Source of the DNA: Massilia agrisoli
GTDB taxonomy: Bacteria; Pseudomonadota; Gammaproteobacteria; Burkholderiales; Burkholderiaceae_D
Direction: 5' to 3'
Length of the DNA stretch: 64,000 nucleotides
Assembly: GCF_020831365.1 (NCBI RefSeq)
Contig: NZ_JAJHPV010000021.1
Coordinates: 248,001-312,000 of the forward strand
The first letter of the stretch is position 1; each line of letters begins with the position of its first letter. Below the pieces are notes generated by a model that was not told where the DNA came from, made no database searches, and saw only the letters and a program-made list of their open reading frames with translations. The translations under genes and the position numbers were made by a program. Positions 18,493 to 26,987 of the stretch are shown in pieces.

Positions 18493-18948
18493 TTACTTCT
18501 TGTAGATGCCTGCTTCCAGCACCACGCCATCGACCAGCTGGATGTAAGTGGTCTTCGGCTCGATCTTGCCGCTGGTCGGATTCTTGTAGTGATAGTCGAC
18601 CCAGCCCTTGTTCGACTTGGCGGCCAGCTCGATGATCTCGCGGCGGTACTTCTTGCCGGTCGCATCGGGCACGTCGGTCAGGTCCTTGCCGACGATCGAC
18701 TGGTTGATCGGGTGGGCCAGCACGATGCCGGTCTTGGCGTCGCGCATGTCGATGTACAGCGAGCCCTGGACGAAGTCCGGATCCTTGGCGTTGATCTTCT
18801 TGATCATCTCGTCCTTGCCCTTGGACTTGACCAGGGCGACGCCCCGTTCAACCATGGCGATCGCGTCTTTTTCGGTTGGTTCGGCGGCGACGGCGGCGCC
18901 GGCGGCGAGGACGAAGGACAGGGCGGTGGCGCTGACTAGCAGTTTCAT
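18493..18948 (-). CDS. Secreted single-Cache domain protein
   Basis: Protein of 151 residues with a signal peptide (cleavage probably after AAVAA, near residue 22) followed by one Cache-like sensor domain, with the characteristic pattern [19 protein letters not shown] and [18 protein letters not shown]. It has no membrane anchor or output domain and should be free in the periplasm. It is transcribed just before a chemoreceptor gene, so it may present a small ligand to that receptor's four-helix sensor. This is inferred from context. Confidence 0.8.
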   Translation of the reverse strand: MKLLVSATALSFVLAAGAAVAAEPTEKDAIAMVERGVALVKSKGKDEMIKKINAKDPDFVQGSLYIDMRDAKTGIVLAHPINQSIVGKDLTDVPDATGKKYRREIIELAAKSNKGWVDYHYKNPTSGKIEPKTTYIQLVDGVVLEAGIYKK

Positions 18949-19238
18949 GGTGGTTTCCTCTCGGTTGATGCGCTGGTTAAATATTGCTTAGGTGCATTGG
19001 GTAATTTACGCGCCCATTCGAGGGCCGATTTGCGCTACCGCAAGCGGCGCACACCGCGCAGCGCAAGGAGATATATCAATTCCTTCACGGCATTTGTTCC
19101 GCTTGGAAATCTTCCCGTCGTTCAATTGACGCATGGCAATTGCATTCCGCACGGCAAGCCTAAGATGACATCTCTGCCGGTAATTCCTTAGCTTTGTAGG
19201 AATACCCCGATCCGATTTTTCCAGAACAGGAGACTGTC

Positions 19239-20642
19239 GTGACTACCGAAAACGTGCCAGCGAAGTTCAAGCCCTATACCCGCCAGACCATCAGCCAGGC
19301 GCGCCAGTGGCAATGGATGCCGGCCGACTTGCAGGAAGCCGTGCAGGTGGTGTCGCATGTGCTGCCTTTCCGCGCCAACGAATACGTGATGGAACAGCTG
19401 ATCGACTGGTCGAACATTCCCGACGATCCGATCTACCGCCTGGTTTTCCCGCACCGCGACATGCTGCACGCCGACGAATACGAAACCCTGCGCGACCTGG
19501 TGCTGTTCAACAAGGACGACGCCGCGATTGCGAAGCAGGTGCACGCGATCCGCATGCGCATGAACCCGCACCCGGCCGGCCAGATGACCCACAACGTCCC
19601 GCGCGTGAACGACACGCCGCTCAAGGGCCTGCAGCACAAGTACAAGGAGACCGTGCTGTTCTTCCCCAGCTCGGGCCAGACCTGCCACGCCTACTGCACC
19701 TTTTGCTTCCGCTGGCCGCAGTTCGTCGGCATGGACGACATGAAGTTCGACGCCCGCGAAACCACCGAGCTGGTGTCCTACCTGAAGACCCATCCGGACG
19801 TCACCGATGTCCTGATCACCGGCGGCGACCCCTTGATCATGAACACCCGCTCGCTGACCGAGTTCATCGAACCGCTGCTGGCGCCGGAACTGGCGCACAT
19901 CCAGAACATCCGCCTCGGCACCAAGTCGGTCGCTTACTGGCCGCAGCGTTTTGTGAGCGACAAGGACTCCGACGACCTGCTGCGTTTGTTCGAGCGCGTC
20001 GTCAAGGCAGGCAAGAACCTGGCGATCATGGGCCATTACAGCCATGCGGTGGAGCTGCGCAGCGAGATCGCCCAGCGCGCCGTCAAGCGTATCGTGTCGA
20101 CCGGCGCCACCCTGCGCATGCAAGGCCCGCTGATCCGCCACATCAATGAAGATCCCACGAGCTGGGCCGAGCTGTGGACCACCGGCGTGCGCCTGGGCGC
20201 CATCCCGTACTACATGTTCGTCGAGCGCGATACCGGCCCGAGCGAATACTTCTCGCTGCCGCTGGCGCGCGCCCACGAGATCTTCCAGGCTGCCTACCAG
20301 ATGGTGTCGGGCCTGTCGCGCACGGTGCGCGGCCCGTCGATGAGCGCATTCCCCGGCAAGGTCGCCATCGACGGCGTGGTCAACATCAACGGCGAGAAGC
20401 TGTTTGCGCTGCAGTTCCTCCAGGCCCGCAATCCGGACTGGGTACGCAAACCCTTCTTCGCCAAGTTCGACCCCAACGCGACCTGGCTCGACCACCTGGT
20501 GCCGGCCTTCGGCAAGCAGAAGTTCTTCTTCGAGACCGAGGACGACGACGGCCACCGCGCGCCGCAGGCCAAGGTGATACCGATCTCGGTGGCCCAGCGC
20601 GCCCAGGGCAAGAGCTGCGAAAACGCCCACACCGCGGCTTGA
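19239..20642 (+). CDS. KamA-family radical SAM aminomutase (lysine 2,3-aminomutase-like)
   Basis: Protein of 467 residues starting at GTG with AGGAG 7 bases upstream. It has the radical SAM cluster motif CHAYCTFCF near residue 148 and VLITGGDPL near residue 190, as in lysine 2,3-aminomutases, which move an amino group using SAM, a [4Fe-4S] cluster and PLP. The usual glycine-rich PLP-lysine motif (PGGGGK) is not present; the nearest equivalent is MSAFPGKVAIDG near residue 370. The substrate may therefore differ from lysine. It is longer than EpmB (about 340). It is followed 16 bases later by an MFS transporter gene, suggesting production and export or import of a beta-amino acid. Confidence 0.82.
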   Translation: MTTENVPAKFKPYTRQTISQARQWQWMPADLQEAVQVVSHVLPFRANEYVMEQLIDWSNIPDDPIYRLVFPHRDMLHADEYETLRDLVLFNKDDAAIAKQVHAIRMRMNPHPAGQMTHNVPRVNDTPLKGLQHKYKETVLFFPSSGQTCHAYCTFCFRWPQFVGMDDMKFDARETTELVSYLKTHPDVTDVLITGGDPLIMNTRSLTEFIEPLLAPELAHIQNIRLGTKSVAYWPQRFVSDKDSDDLLRLFERVVKAGKNLAIMGHYSHAVELRSEIAQRAVKRIVSTGATLRMQGPLIRHINEDPTSWAELWTTGVRLGAIPYYMFVERDTGPSEYFSLPLARAHEIFQAAYQMVSGLSRTVRGPSMSAFPGKVAIDGVVNINGEKLFALQFLQARNPDWVRKPFFAKFDPNATWLDHLVPAFGKQKFFFETEDDDGHRAPQAKVIPISVAQRAQGKSCENAHTAA

Positions 20643-20658
20643 GGGCAGGGCTGCGACC

Positions 20659-21945
20659 ATGAACGCCGGCCAGCCAGCATTACGCCTGAGCGGCAGGGAA
20701 GTCTTCTTTTATGTGTTCCTGCCGTTCGCATCAGGGCACTACCTGTCGGCGCTGCTGCGCACCGTGAACGCGGTGCTGGCGCCCGACCTGGTCGCCTCGC
20801 TCGCCTTAAGCCCCGCACAGCTTGGGCTGCTCACCAGCGCGTTCTTCGTGTCGTTCGCGCTGGTGCAGCTGCCGGTGGGGATCGCGCTGGACCGCTACGG
20901 CCCGCGCAAGGTGCAGCTGGTGCTGCTGGCGGTGGCTGCCGCGGGCGCGCTGATGTTTGCGTCTGGTGACAGCTTCCTTGAACTGATGCTGGCCCGCACC
21001 GTGATCGGCTTCGGGCTTGGCGGCTGCTTCATGGCGGCGGTCAAGGCCATCTCCACATGGATCGATCCCGCGCGGCTGCCATCGGTCCAGGGCTTCCTGA
21101 TCGCCATCGGCGGGCTGGGCGCCGCGTCGGCCACCGCGCCGGTGCGCGCGGCGCTGCACTACATGGACTGGCGCGGCCTGTTTGTGATCCTTGCACTGCT
21201 GCTGGCCTGTACCGCTTTCCTGATCTGGTCCGCCACCCCGCGCCTTGCGCAGGCGCCCAAGGCGAAGTCCGATGTGCCGGTCATCGCGTCGATTGCCGCC
21301 GTCTACCGCGATCCCGCGTTTCGCAAGACGATCTCCCTGATCCTGATCCCGCATGCGGTTTTCTTCGGCATCCAGGGCTTATGGATCGGTCGCTGGCTGA
21401 GCGACGTCGCGCGGTTTCCCGATCACGCCGTGGTCTACCTGCTTTACCTGTCGATGGCGGCGGTCATCTTTGGCGCCATCGCGGTCGGCATGATCACCGA
21501 ATGGGCGGGCAAGCGCGGCGTCAAGCCGCTCGATGTCGCGGGCATCGGCATCGCCTTGTTTATCGCGGTGCAGGTGGCGATCGTGTGCAACTGGAAGCCC
21601 AGCTTCCAGCTGCTGTCGGTGCTGTTCACGCTGATCGGTACGATCACCGGGATCGAATACGCGATTGTCGCCCAGAGCATGCCCAAATCGCTGACGGGCC
21701 GCGCGGCCACCTGCCTGAACCTGCTGATCTTTGTCGGCGCGTTCGTGGTGCAGGCGGGCTTCGGCCTGCTGGTCGGCCTGTGGGAGCCCAACCACCTCGG
21801 CCACTATCCCGCCACCGCCTACCGGGTGGCGTTCGGGGTGCTGGTGCTGCTCCAGCTGCCTGGCCTGTTGTCGTTCGCGCTCAGGCGCAGCCGTCCAGCA
21901 TCAGCAGCGGCAGGCTTGTCCATACGACTCCCATCAACCCCATGA
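20659..21945 (+). CDS. MFS transporter
   Basis: Inner-membrane permease of 428 residues with about twelve hydrophobic helices. It has an MFS signature after TM2 (GIALDRYGPRKVQL) and a conserved ARTVIGFGLGGCFMAAVK in TM4. Cotranscribed with the KamA-like gene, 16 bases apart. The substrate is unknown; the context suggests an amino-acid derivative. The last 65 bases overlap the convergent gene at 21881-22219. Confidence 0.88.
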   Translation: MNAGQPALRLSGREVFFYVFLPFASGHYLSALLRTVNAVLAPDLVASLALSPAQLGLLTSAFFVSFALVQLPVGIALDRYGPRKVQLVLLAVAAAGALMFASGDSFLELMLARTVIGFGLGGCFMAAVKAISTWIDPARLPSVQGFLIAIGGLGAASATAPVRAALHYMDWRGLFVILALLLACTAFLIWSATPRLAQAPKAKSDVPVIASIAAVYRDPAFRKTISLILIPHAVFFGIQGLWIGRWLSDVARFPDHAVVYLLYLSMAAVIFGAIAVGMITEWAGKRGVKPLDVAGIGIALFIAVQVAIVCNWKPSFQLLSVLFTLIGTITGIEYAIVAQSMPKSLTGRAATCLNLLIFVGAFVVQAGFGLLVGLWEPNHLGHYPATAYRVAFGVLVLLQLPGLLSFALRRSRPASAAAGLSIRLPSTP

Positions 21946-22219
21946 TGCCCGATCCGAGCGCCGCCCAGTCGTGCAGCGCCGGCTCGCCGTCGGCCGCGCG
22001 CACCCTGAGCCACGCGCGCCACAGCAGCAGGCCGCAACACCCCGCCGCCGCCGCCGACAGCAAGGCCAGCATCCATACGCTGGGCGCCTCGCGCGTGATG
22101 ACGGCCGGGCTGCACTGGGCCGCCACCAGCGCGTAGCTGGCGAAGAAATGCAGGGCCCACACCAGCAGCGGCAAGGTGCCGTGCAGCGCGCGCACGAAGA
22201 AGCGGTCGCGCATGTTCAT
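21881..22219 (-). CDS. Small membrane protein at the end of the oxidase operon
   Basis: Protein of 112 residues with three hydrophobic segments (PLLVWALHFFASYALVAA, WMLALLSAAAAGCCGLLLW, and a C-terminal one). The ATG overlaps the stop of the subunit I+III gene (ATGA), so it belongs to the cytochrome oxidase operon. The position suggests an oxidase accessory or small subunit, but no family is firmly recognised. Its end lies inside the 3' end of the convergent MFS gene. Confidence 0.7.
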   Translation of the reverse strand: MNMRDRFFVRALHGTLPLLVWALHFFASYALVAAQCSPAVITREAPSVWMLALLSAAAAGCCGLLLWRAWLRVRAADGEPALHDWAALGSGIMGLMGVVWTSLPLLMLDGCA

Positions 22220-24729
22220 CCCATCACCATCGGAACGAAATGGATGGCGGCTGCCGCGGCGATGCCTTGCAGGGTCGTGTAGTGCCAGATCAGTGCGACG
22301 TTGTCGATCGTGGCGCGGCTTGACTGGTTGACGTAGCCGCACCATCCGCGCGCGGCGAGGAACAGCCCGGACAGCGCCAGCACGACCACGTGCAGCCCCT
22401 GGTAGGAAACGATGGCGGCAATCGCCGCGCTCCACGCGTGCTCCTTCGGGTCCAGGTCCGCCAGGCGGTATCCGTTCAGGTCGAAGCCGAATGCCGCGGC
22501 CACGCACGCCAGCGCCGCCAGCACCAGCAACGGCATTGGCCAGCGCCCGATAAAGCGCTTGGACAGGGCGATCAACGCCGAACCGGCCACCAACAGGCCG
22601 CACGACAGCAGCGGCCACAAAGGCTCGGGCAGCGCCGCCCCGGGTGGCGGGCAGACATTCAGGCGCATTGAGATATGGATGTAGGCGAACACGAAAGACG
22701 CGAAGATGGTTGCATCGACCACCAGCATGATCATCGTGCCCCACCACGACTGCGAAGCCGCGCCGGTGGCGCCGACCGGCAGCACCAGCGTATCGGACAC
22801 CTTGGTCTGCGCCATCGGCGGCTGGCGGTCCAGCTGCCACAGCCACACCATGGTGGCCACCACCGCGGTGATCCCGCAGATCCACGCAATGAGGATCATC
22901 TTAATGGTCAGCAGCAGGAAGAATCCCGCAGTGCCCGCCGCCGCAATCACCGGCCACCAACTGTCGCCCGGGAGGATCATCAGGTAGCGCGGCTCTGCCG
23001 CCACAGGGCTGGTGGCGATGGTCTCGCGGCGCCCGGTGGCGGTGAACGGCAGGTAGTGCTGGCCCGCCTCGACTTCGGGCGACAGCGAGGGCTGTTCCCA
23101 CAGCGGATCGTTGCTGGTCACGGTCGGGATGCTGCGGTTTCCATAGTCTTCCGACGGCAGCCATTCGAGCGTCGGCGCATTCCACGGATTGCCGACGTGT
23201 TTTTCCGGCTTGCGCAAGGTGCGCATCAGGTCGACGATAAACAGCAGCACGCCGGCGGCAAGGATGAAGGCGCCCACCGTCGAGACCATGTTCAGCGCAT
23301 TCCATCCAAGCGCCGCGTCGTACGTGTAGACCCGGCGCGGCATGCCGAGCAGCCCGGTGATGTGCATGGTGAAGAAGGAAATGTTGAAGCCGCCGAACAT
23401 CAGGCCGAATACCCAGCGCGCCACGCGCTCCGACATCTGGTTGCCGTTGATCAGCGGGAGCCAGTAGTACAGCCCCGCAAACACCGGGAACACCATGCCG
23501 CCAATGAGGACGTAGTGCAGGTGCGCGACGATGAAGTAGGTGTCGTGGACCTGCCAGTCGAAGGGCAGCACTGCCACCATCACCCCGGTCAGGCCGCCGA
23601 GCACGAAAATGAACATGAAGCCAAGGAGGAACAGCGTCGGCGCGTTGACCCGCACCTTGCCGCGCCAGAGTGTCGCGATCCAGGCGAACACCTGGATGCC
23701 GGTCGGTACCGCGACTGCCATGCTGGCGGCCGACACGAAACTCATCTCCATCACGCCCAGGCCTGCGGTGAACATGTGGTGGGCCCACAGCGCAAAGCTG
23801 AAGAAACCGACCGCCACCAGCGCCACGATAATCGAGCGGCGGCCCACCAGCGGCGTGCTGGCGATGGTCGGGATCATCGTCGAGACCATGCCGGCGGCGG
23901 GCAGGAAGATGATGTACACCTCCGGGTGGCCGAAGAACCAGAACAGGTGCTGCCACAGGATCGGGTCGCCGCCGCGGTCCGCGATGAAGAACGGCCAGTC
24001 GAAGGCGCGCTCCATTTCCAGCAGCGCGGTGCCGGCGATGATGGCGGGGAAGGCGAACACGATCATCACGCCGACCACCAGCATGGCCCACGCGTACACC
24101 GGCATGCGCGACAAGGTCATGCCCGGCGCGCGCGTGAACAGGATGCCGACGATAAGCTCGATGGCGCCGGCGATCGCCGAGATTTCGATGAAGCCGATCC
24201 CCAGCAGCCAGAAGTCGGCATTGAGCCCGGGCGAGTACTCCATACCGGTCAGCGGCGGGTACATGAACCAGCCGCCGTCCGGCGCCAGGCCGACAAACAG
24301 CGTGCAGAAGAAGGCCAGCCCGCCAATCGCATAGGCCCAGTACGCGTAGGCGGACAGGCGCGGGAAGGGCAGGTCGCGCGCGCCCAGCATGTTGGGCAGC
24401 AGGTAGACCGCCAGCGCCTCCACGACCGGGATCGCAAACAGGAACATCATCACCGTGCCGTGCATGGTGAACACCTGGTTGTAGGTGCCGGCGCTGAGCA
24501 GGGTGTTGTCCGGCACCGCGAGCTGGGCGCGCATCATCAAGCCAAGGATGCCGGCCAATACGAAGAACAGCAGCGCGGTGCCGATGTACAGCAGGCCGAT
24601 GTTGGTGTTGTTCACGCTGGAGAAGAAGCGCCAGCCGGTCGGCGTTTTCCAGACCGCTTCCAGGCGTTCCAGTTCGCCCTCTGGACGCGGCAAGGAGCTG
24701 GGCAGGTTCTGGTGGTCGGTACTGGTCAT
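22216..24729 (-). CDS. ctaD: Cytochrome c oxidase subunit I fused to subunit III
   Basis: Membrane protein of 837 residues. Residues 1 to about 550 are heme-copper oxidase subunit I, with the CuB/tyrosine motif WFFGHPEVYIIFLP near residue 270, the CuB histidine pair in ALWAHHMF near 320 and heme ligands in YFIVAHLHYVLIGG near 400. From about 600 a subunit III-like region follows, ending LQGIAAAAAIHFVP. The I+III fusion is typical of caa3-type (A-family) oxidases. It reduces O2 with electrons from cytochrome c and pumps protons. Both boundaries overlap neighbouring genes by four bases, so the operon order II-I/III-small protein is translationally coupled. Confidence 0.93.
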   Translation of the reverse strand: MTSTDHQNLPSSLPRPEGELERLEAVWKTPTGWRFFSSVNNTNIGLLYIGTALLFFVLAGILGLMMRAQLAVPDNTLLSAGTYNQVFTMHGTVMMFLFAIPVVEALAVYLLPNMLGARDLPFPRLSAYAYWAYAIGGLAFFCTLFVGLAPDGGWFMYPPLTGMEYSPGLNADFWLLGIGFIEISAIAGAIELIVGILFTRAPGMTLSRMPVYAWAMLVVGVMIVFAFPAIIAGTALLEMERAFDWPFFIADRGGDPILWQHLFWFFGHPEVYIIFLPAAGMVSTMIPTIASTPLVGRRSIIVALVAVGFFSFALWAHHMFTAGLGVMEMSFVSAASMAVAVPTGIQVFAWIATLWRGKVRVNAPTLFLLGFMFIFVLGGLTGVMVAVLPFDWQVHDTYFIVAHLHYVLIGGMVFPVFAGLYYWLPLINGNQMSERVARWVFGLMFGGFNISFFTMHITGLLGMPRRVYTYDAALGWNALNMVSTVGAFILAAGVLLFIVDLMRTLRKPEKHVGNPWNAPTLEWLPSEDYGNRSIPTVTSNDPLWEQPSLSPEVEAGQHYLPFTATGRRETIATSPVAAEPRYLMILPGDSWWPVIAAAGTAGFFLLLTIKMILIAWICGITAVVATMVWLWQLDRQPPMAQTKVSDTLVLPVGATGAASQSWWGTMIMLVVDATIFASFVFAYIHISMRLNVCPPPGAALPEPLWPLLSCGLLVAGSALIALSKRFIGRWPMPLLVLAALACVAAAFGFDLNGYRLADLDPKEHAWSAAIAAIVSYQGLHVVVLALSGLFLAARGWCGYVNQSSRATIDNVALIWHYTTLQGIAAAAAIHFVPMVMG

Positions 24730-25655
24730 TTCAGGTGCTCAAGGTAAGCGGCGAGCGCGCGCAGCGTCTCGCCGTCGATATCGTTTGCGGCAGGCATGCG
24801 CGCCCCGGGCTTGATGGATTGCGGGTCGGCGATCCAGCCGGCCAGCGTGCCGCGGTGGTTGCGCAAGGTGCCGGCAACGATATGCAGGCGGCTGCCGACG
24901 TGGGTCAGGTCTGGCCCGAGGCGCGCGTCTCCTGCCACCCCGCGGATGGTATGGCAGGCCGCGCAGCGCTGGCCGATGAAAGCCTGGCGCCCGCGCTCCA
25001 GGAATGCGCCGGTTGGAGGCGCGGCGTCCTGGCGCTCGCGCGCCAGCCACGTGTCGAACGCCGCCGGGGTTTCGGCCACCACGTGCAGCGCCATGCGCGC
25101 ATGCTGGGCGCCGCAGTATTCGGCGCACTGTCCGCGGTAGACGCCCGGCTTGTCGGCGCGCAGGGTCAGCCCGGTCATCCGGCCCGGCACCATGTCGCGC
25201 TTGCCCGCCAGCGCGGGCACCCACAGGCTGTGAATGACGTCGGTGGCGGTCAGCGCCACATAGACGTCGCGGCCGGCGGGGATGCGTATCTCATTGGCCG
25301 AAATGATCTCGCGGCCGGTTTTGGGGTCGTGGTAGCGCACCTCCCACCACCACATCTTGGCGGTCACCGAGATGACCAGCGACGCCTTCGACGACTGCGG
25401 CGTCAGCTGCGCGCTGCGCCAGGTGCTCCACGCCAGCAGTGCGGACAGCACCACCAGAGGGAACACGATGCCGGCGCCGGCAATCCAGCGCAGCGGCCGC
25501 ACCTCGCGCGGCGCGCGCTTGACGCCCAGGGCCAGCAGCACCATCACGCCGATGAAGATCAGGGCGCCGGCGCCAAACATCACCCAGGCGAACTGGCTGA
25601 TGATGACCGCGTCCGGCCCGGCCGGGTGCAGTACCGACTGCAGCTGGCCCGTCAT
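24726..25655 (-). CDS. ctaC: Cytochrome c oxidase subunit II with fused cytochrome c domain
   Basis: Protein of 309 residues. Two membrane helices (near 15-40 and 58-78) are followed by the cupredoxin CuA domain with the complete binuclear motif GQCAEYCGAQHARM near residue 180. A C-terminal class I cytochrome c follows, with the heme motif RCAACH near residue 235 and a likely Met ligand in ARMPAAND. The heme fusion marks a caa3-type oxidase. The frame stays open upstream, but the ATG at 25655 overlaps the preceding cytochrome gene's stop (ATGA) and gives the expected N-terminus. Confidence 0.94.
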   Translation of the reverse strand: MTGQLQSVLHPAGPDAVIISQFAWVMFGAGALIFIGVMVLLALGVKRAPREVRPLRWIAGAGIVFPLVVLSALLAWSTWRSAQLTPQSSKASLVISVTAKMWWWEVRYHDPKTGREIISANEIRIPAGRDVYVALTATDVIHSLWVPALAGKRDMVPGRMTGLTLRADKPGVYRGQCAEYCGAQHARMALHVVAETPAAFDTWLARERQDAAPPTGAFLERGRQAFIGQRCAACHTIRGVAGDARLGPDLTHVGSRLHIVAGTLRNHRGTLAGWIADPQSIKPGARMPAANDIDGETLRALAAYLEHLK

Positions 25656-26020
25656 CGGAGCGTGTACAGGAAAGCGGCCATGTGGCGCGCGTCGTCGGGG
25701 GAAACGCCCAGGTCGGGCATCAGCGTGCCCGGCTTCATCGCGGGCGGGTTGACCAGCCAGCGCGTGAGCGCGTCGGCATTGTTGGGGAAGCGTCCGGCCA
25801 CGTAGCTGCGCCGCCCGAATCCCTCCAGCGCGGGGCCGGTGGTGCCGCGCGCAGCGGGAACGTCGGGAATCGCGTGGCAGGAACCGCACTGGTACTGCTC
25901 GACCAGCTGCTTGCCGACCTTGGCGTCGCCGCCGGCGATGCGCGGGGCGTCGCCCTGTTTACCGCACGCGGCAAGGGCGAGAAGGCATACGGCGGCAAGT
26001 AGCGGCCTGGCGTTCAACAT
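25652..26020 (-). CDS. Lipoprotein cytochrome c of the caa3 oxidase operon
   Basis: Protein of 122 residues with a lipoprotein signal (LLALAAC, lipid cysteine near residue 19) and one heme c motif QCGSCH near residue 47. The distal Met is probably in GTLMPDLGV. ATG 26020 was preferred over a farther upstream start because it places the signal peptide at the N-terminus. First gene of the four-gene oxidase operon; a likely membrane-tethered electron donor to subunit II. Its sequence resembles the C-terminal part of the diheme protein encoded divergently. Confidence 0.87.
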   Translation of the reverse strand: MLNARPLLAAVCLLALAACGKQGDAPRIAGGDAKVGKQLVEQYQCGSCHAIPDVPAARGTTGPALEGFGRRSYVAGRFPNNADALTRWLVNPPAMKPGTLMPDLGVSPDDARHMAAFLYTLR

Positions 26021-26128
26021 CGAAAACACGCGCACGGTTGGATCCTGCGAAAGCCTGATGGATATATATAATACAAGAAAAAAATAATGGCATTTTTTCA
26101 ATAGAACGCGCTATTGCCCACCCTGAAC
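26021..26128. promoter_or_regulatory. AT-rich divergent promoter region of the oxidase and diheme cytochrome genes
   Basis: The gap between two divergent cytochrome genes has a strongly AT-rich core around 26061-26100 including TATAAT at 26067-26072 on the plus strand; the nearest -35 candidates are poorly spaced. No FNR-type TTGAT-N4-ATCAA box was found. Both divergent transcripts should start here. Confidence 0.45.
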
Positions 26129-26983
26129 ATGCCCTCAAACCGCACCCGCCTCATCCTCAAAACCGCCGCCGCGACCTTGCTCGTGGCTGGCATGCTGGCG
26201 GCGGCGGGCGGCTACATCGTGTTCAAGGCGGGCTGGTACAACATCGGCGCGACGGCGCTGCATATGCAGCCTGTACACGACGTGCTGGAGCAGGGCATGC
26301 GCGAATCGGTCGAGTACCGCTCGCGCGACATCCGCGTGCCGGCCGGGCTGGTGGCGCCCCAGCGTATTGCGGCCGGCGCCATCGTCTACCGCGACAAGTG
26401 CGCGCAGTGCCACGGCGCCCCGGGCTTCGCGCAGTCGGACCACGGACAGGCGATGCAGCCGGTCCCCGGCCCGCTGGTCGACGCCGCGCGGCGCTGGACA
26501 CCGGCCGAGCTTTACTGGATTACCCGGCACGGCATCAAGATGAGCGGCATGCCGGCCTGGGAGTTCCACCTGGCCGACGACGAGCTATGGGCAGTGGTCG
26601 GATTCATGCAGCACCTGCCGACGCTGACGCCGGCCGCCTATCGCGACATCACGTCCAAAAGCACGGCGCCTTCGGTATCGCTCGCCGCGGGCGCATCGCT
26701 GCCGCCGGACGCCGGGCGCGGACGCATCGCCTTGGCCCAATATGCCTGCCAGTCGTGCCACATCATTCCCGGCGTGACCGGGCCGCGGGTGTACGTCGGG
26801 CGTTCGCTCGATGGCCTGGCAGAGCGCAAGTACATCGCCGGCACGCTGCCAAACACGCGGGATAACCTGGTGCGCTGGATCCGCGACCCGCACAGCATCG
26901 ATCCGCACACCCCAATGCCCGTGCTGGGCGTGACCGAAAGGGACGCGCGCGACATGGCCGCTTACTTGTTAACCCGCCAATAA
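26129..26983 (+). CDS. Diheme cytochrome c, membrane-anchored
   Basis: About 284 residues. An N-terminal hydrophobic anchor (residues about 12-35) is followed by two class I cytochrome c domains with heme motifs KCAQCHG near residue 95 and ACQSCH near residue 210. Likely axial methionines are in KMSGMPAWEF and TPMPVLGV. An upstream TTG in frame at 26114 is possible, and neither start has a good Shine-Dalgarno. It is divergent from the caa3 oxidase operon and probably passes electrons to it. Only 4 bases separate its stop from the AI-2E family gene. Confidence 0.85.
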   Translation: MPSNRTRLILKTAAATLLVAGMLAAAGGYIVFKAGWYNIGATALHMQPVHDVLEQGMRESVEYRSRDIRVPAGLVAPQRIAAGAIVYRDKCAQCHGAPGFAQSDHGQAMQPVPGPLVDAARRWTPAELYWITRHGIKMSGMPAWEFHLADDELWAVVGFMQHLPTLTPAAYRDITSKSTAPSVSLAAGASLPPDAGRGRIALAQYACQSCHIIPGVTGPRVYVGRSLDGLAERKYIAGTLPNTRDNLVRWIRDPHSIDPHTPMPVLGVTERDARDMAAYLLTRQ

Positions 26984-26987
26984 AAAC

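Noticed and set aside
18949-19020. Possible flagellar sigma-28 promoter before the Cache-chemoreceptor pair (TAAA...GCAATA on the minus strand)
   Set aside because: The spacer is 17 in place of 15 and the -10 part is a poor match to GCCGATAA.
22675-24747. Long plus-strand open frame opposite the cytochrome oxidase I+III gene
   Set aside because: Its composition (His, Arg, Gln, Asp rich) mirrors the opposite strand and the minus-strand product is a complete oxidase subunit.
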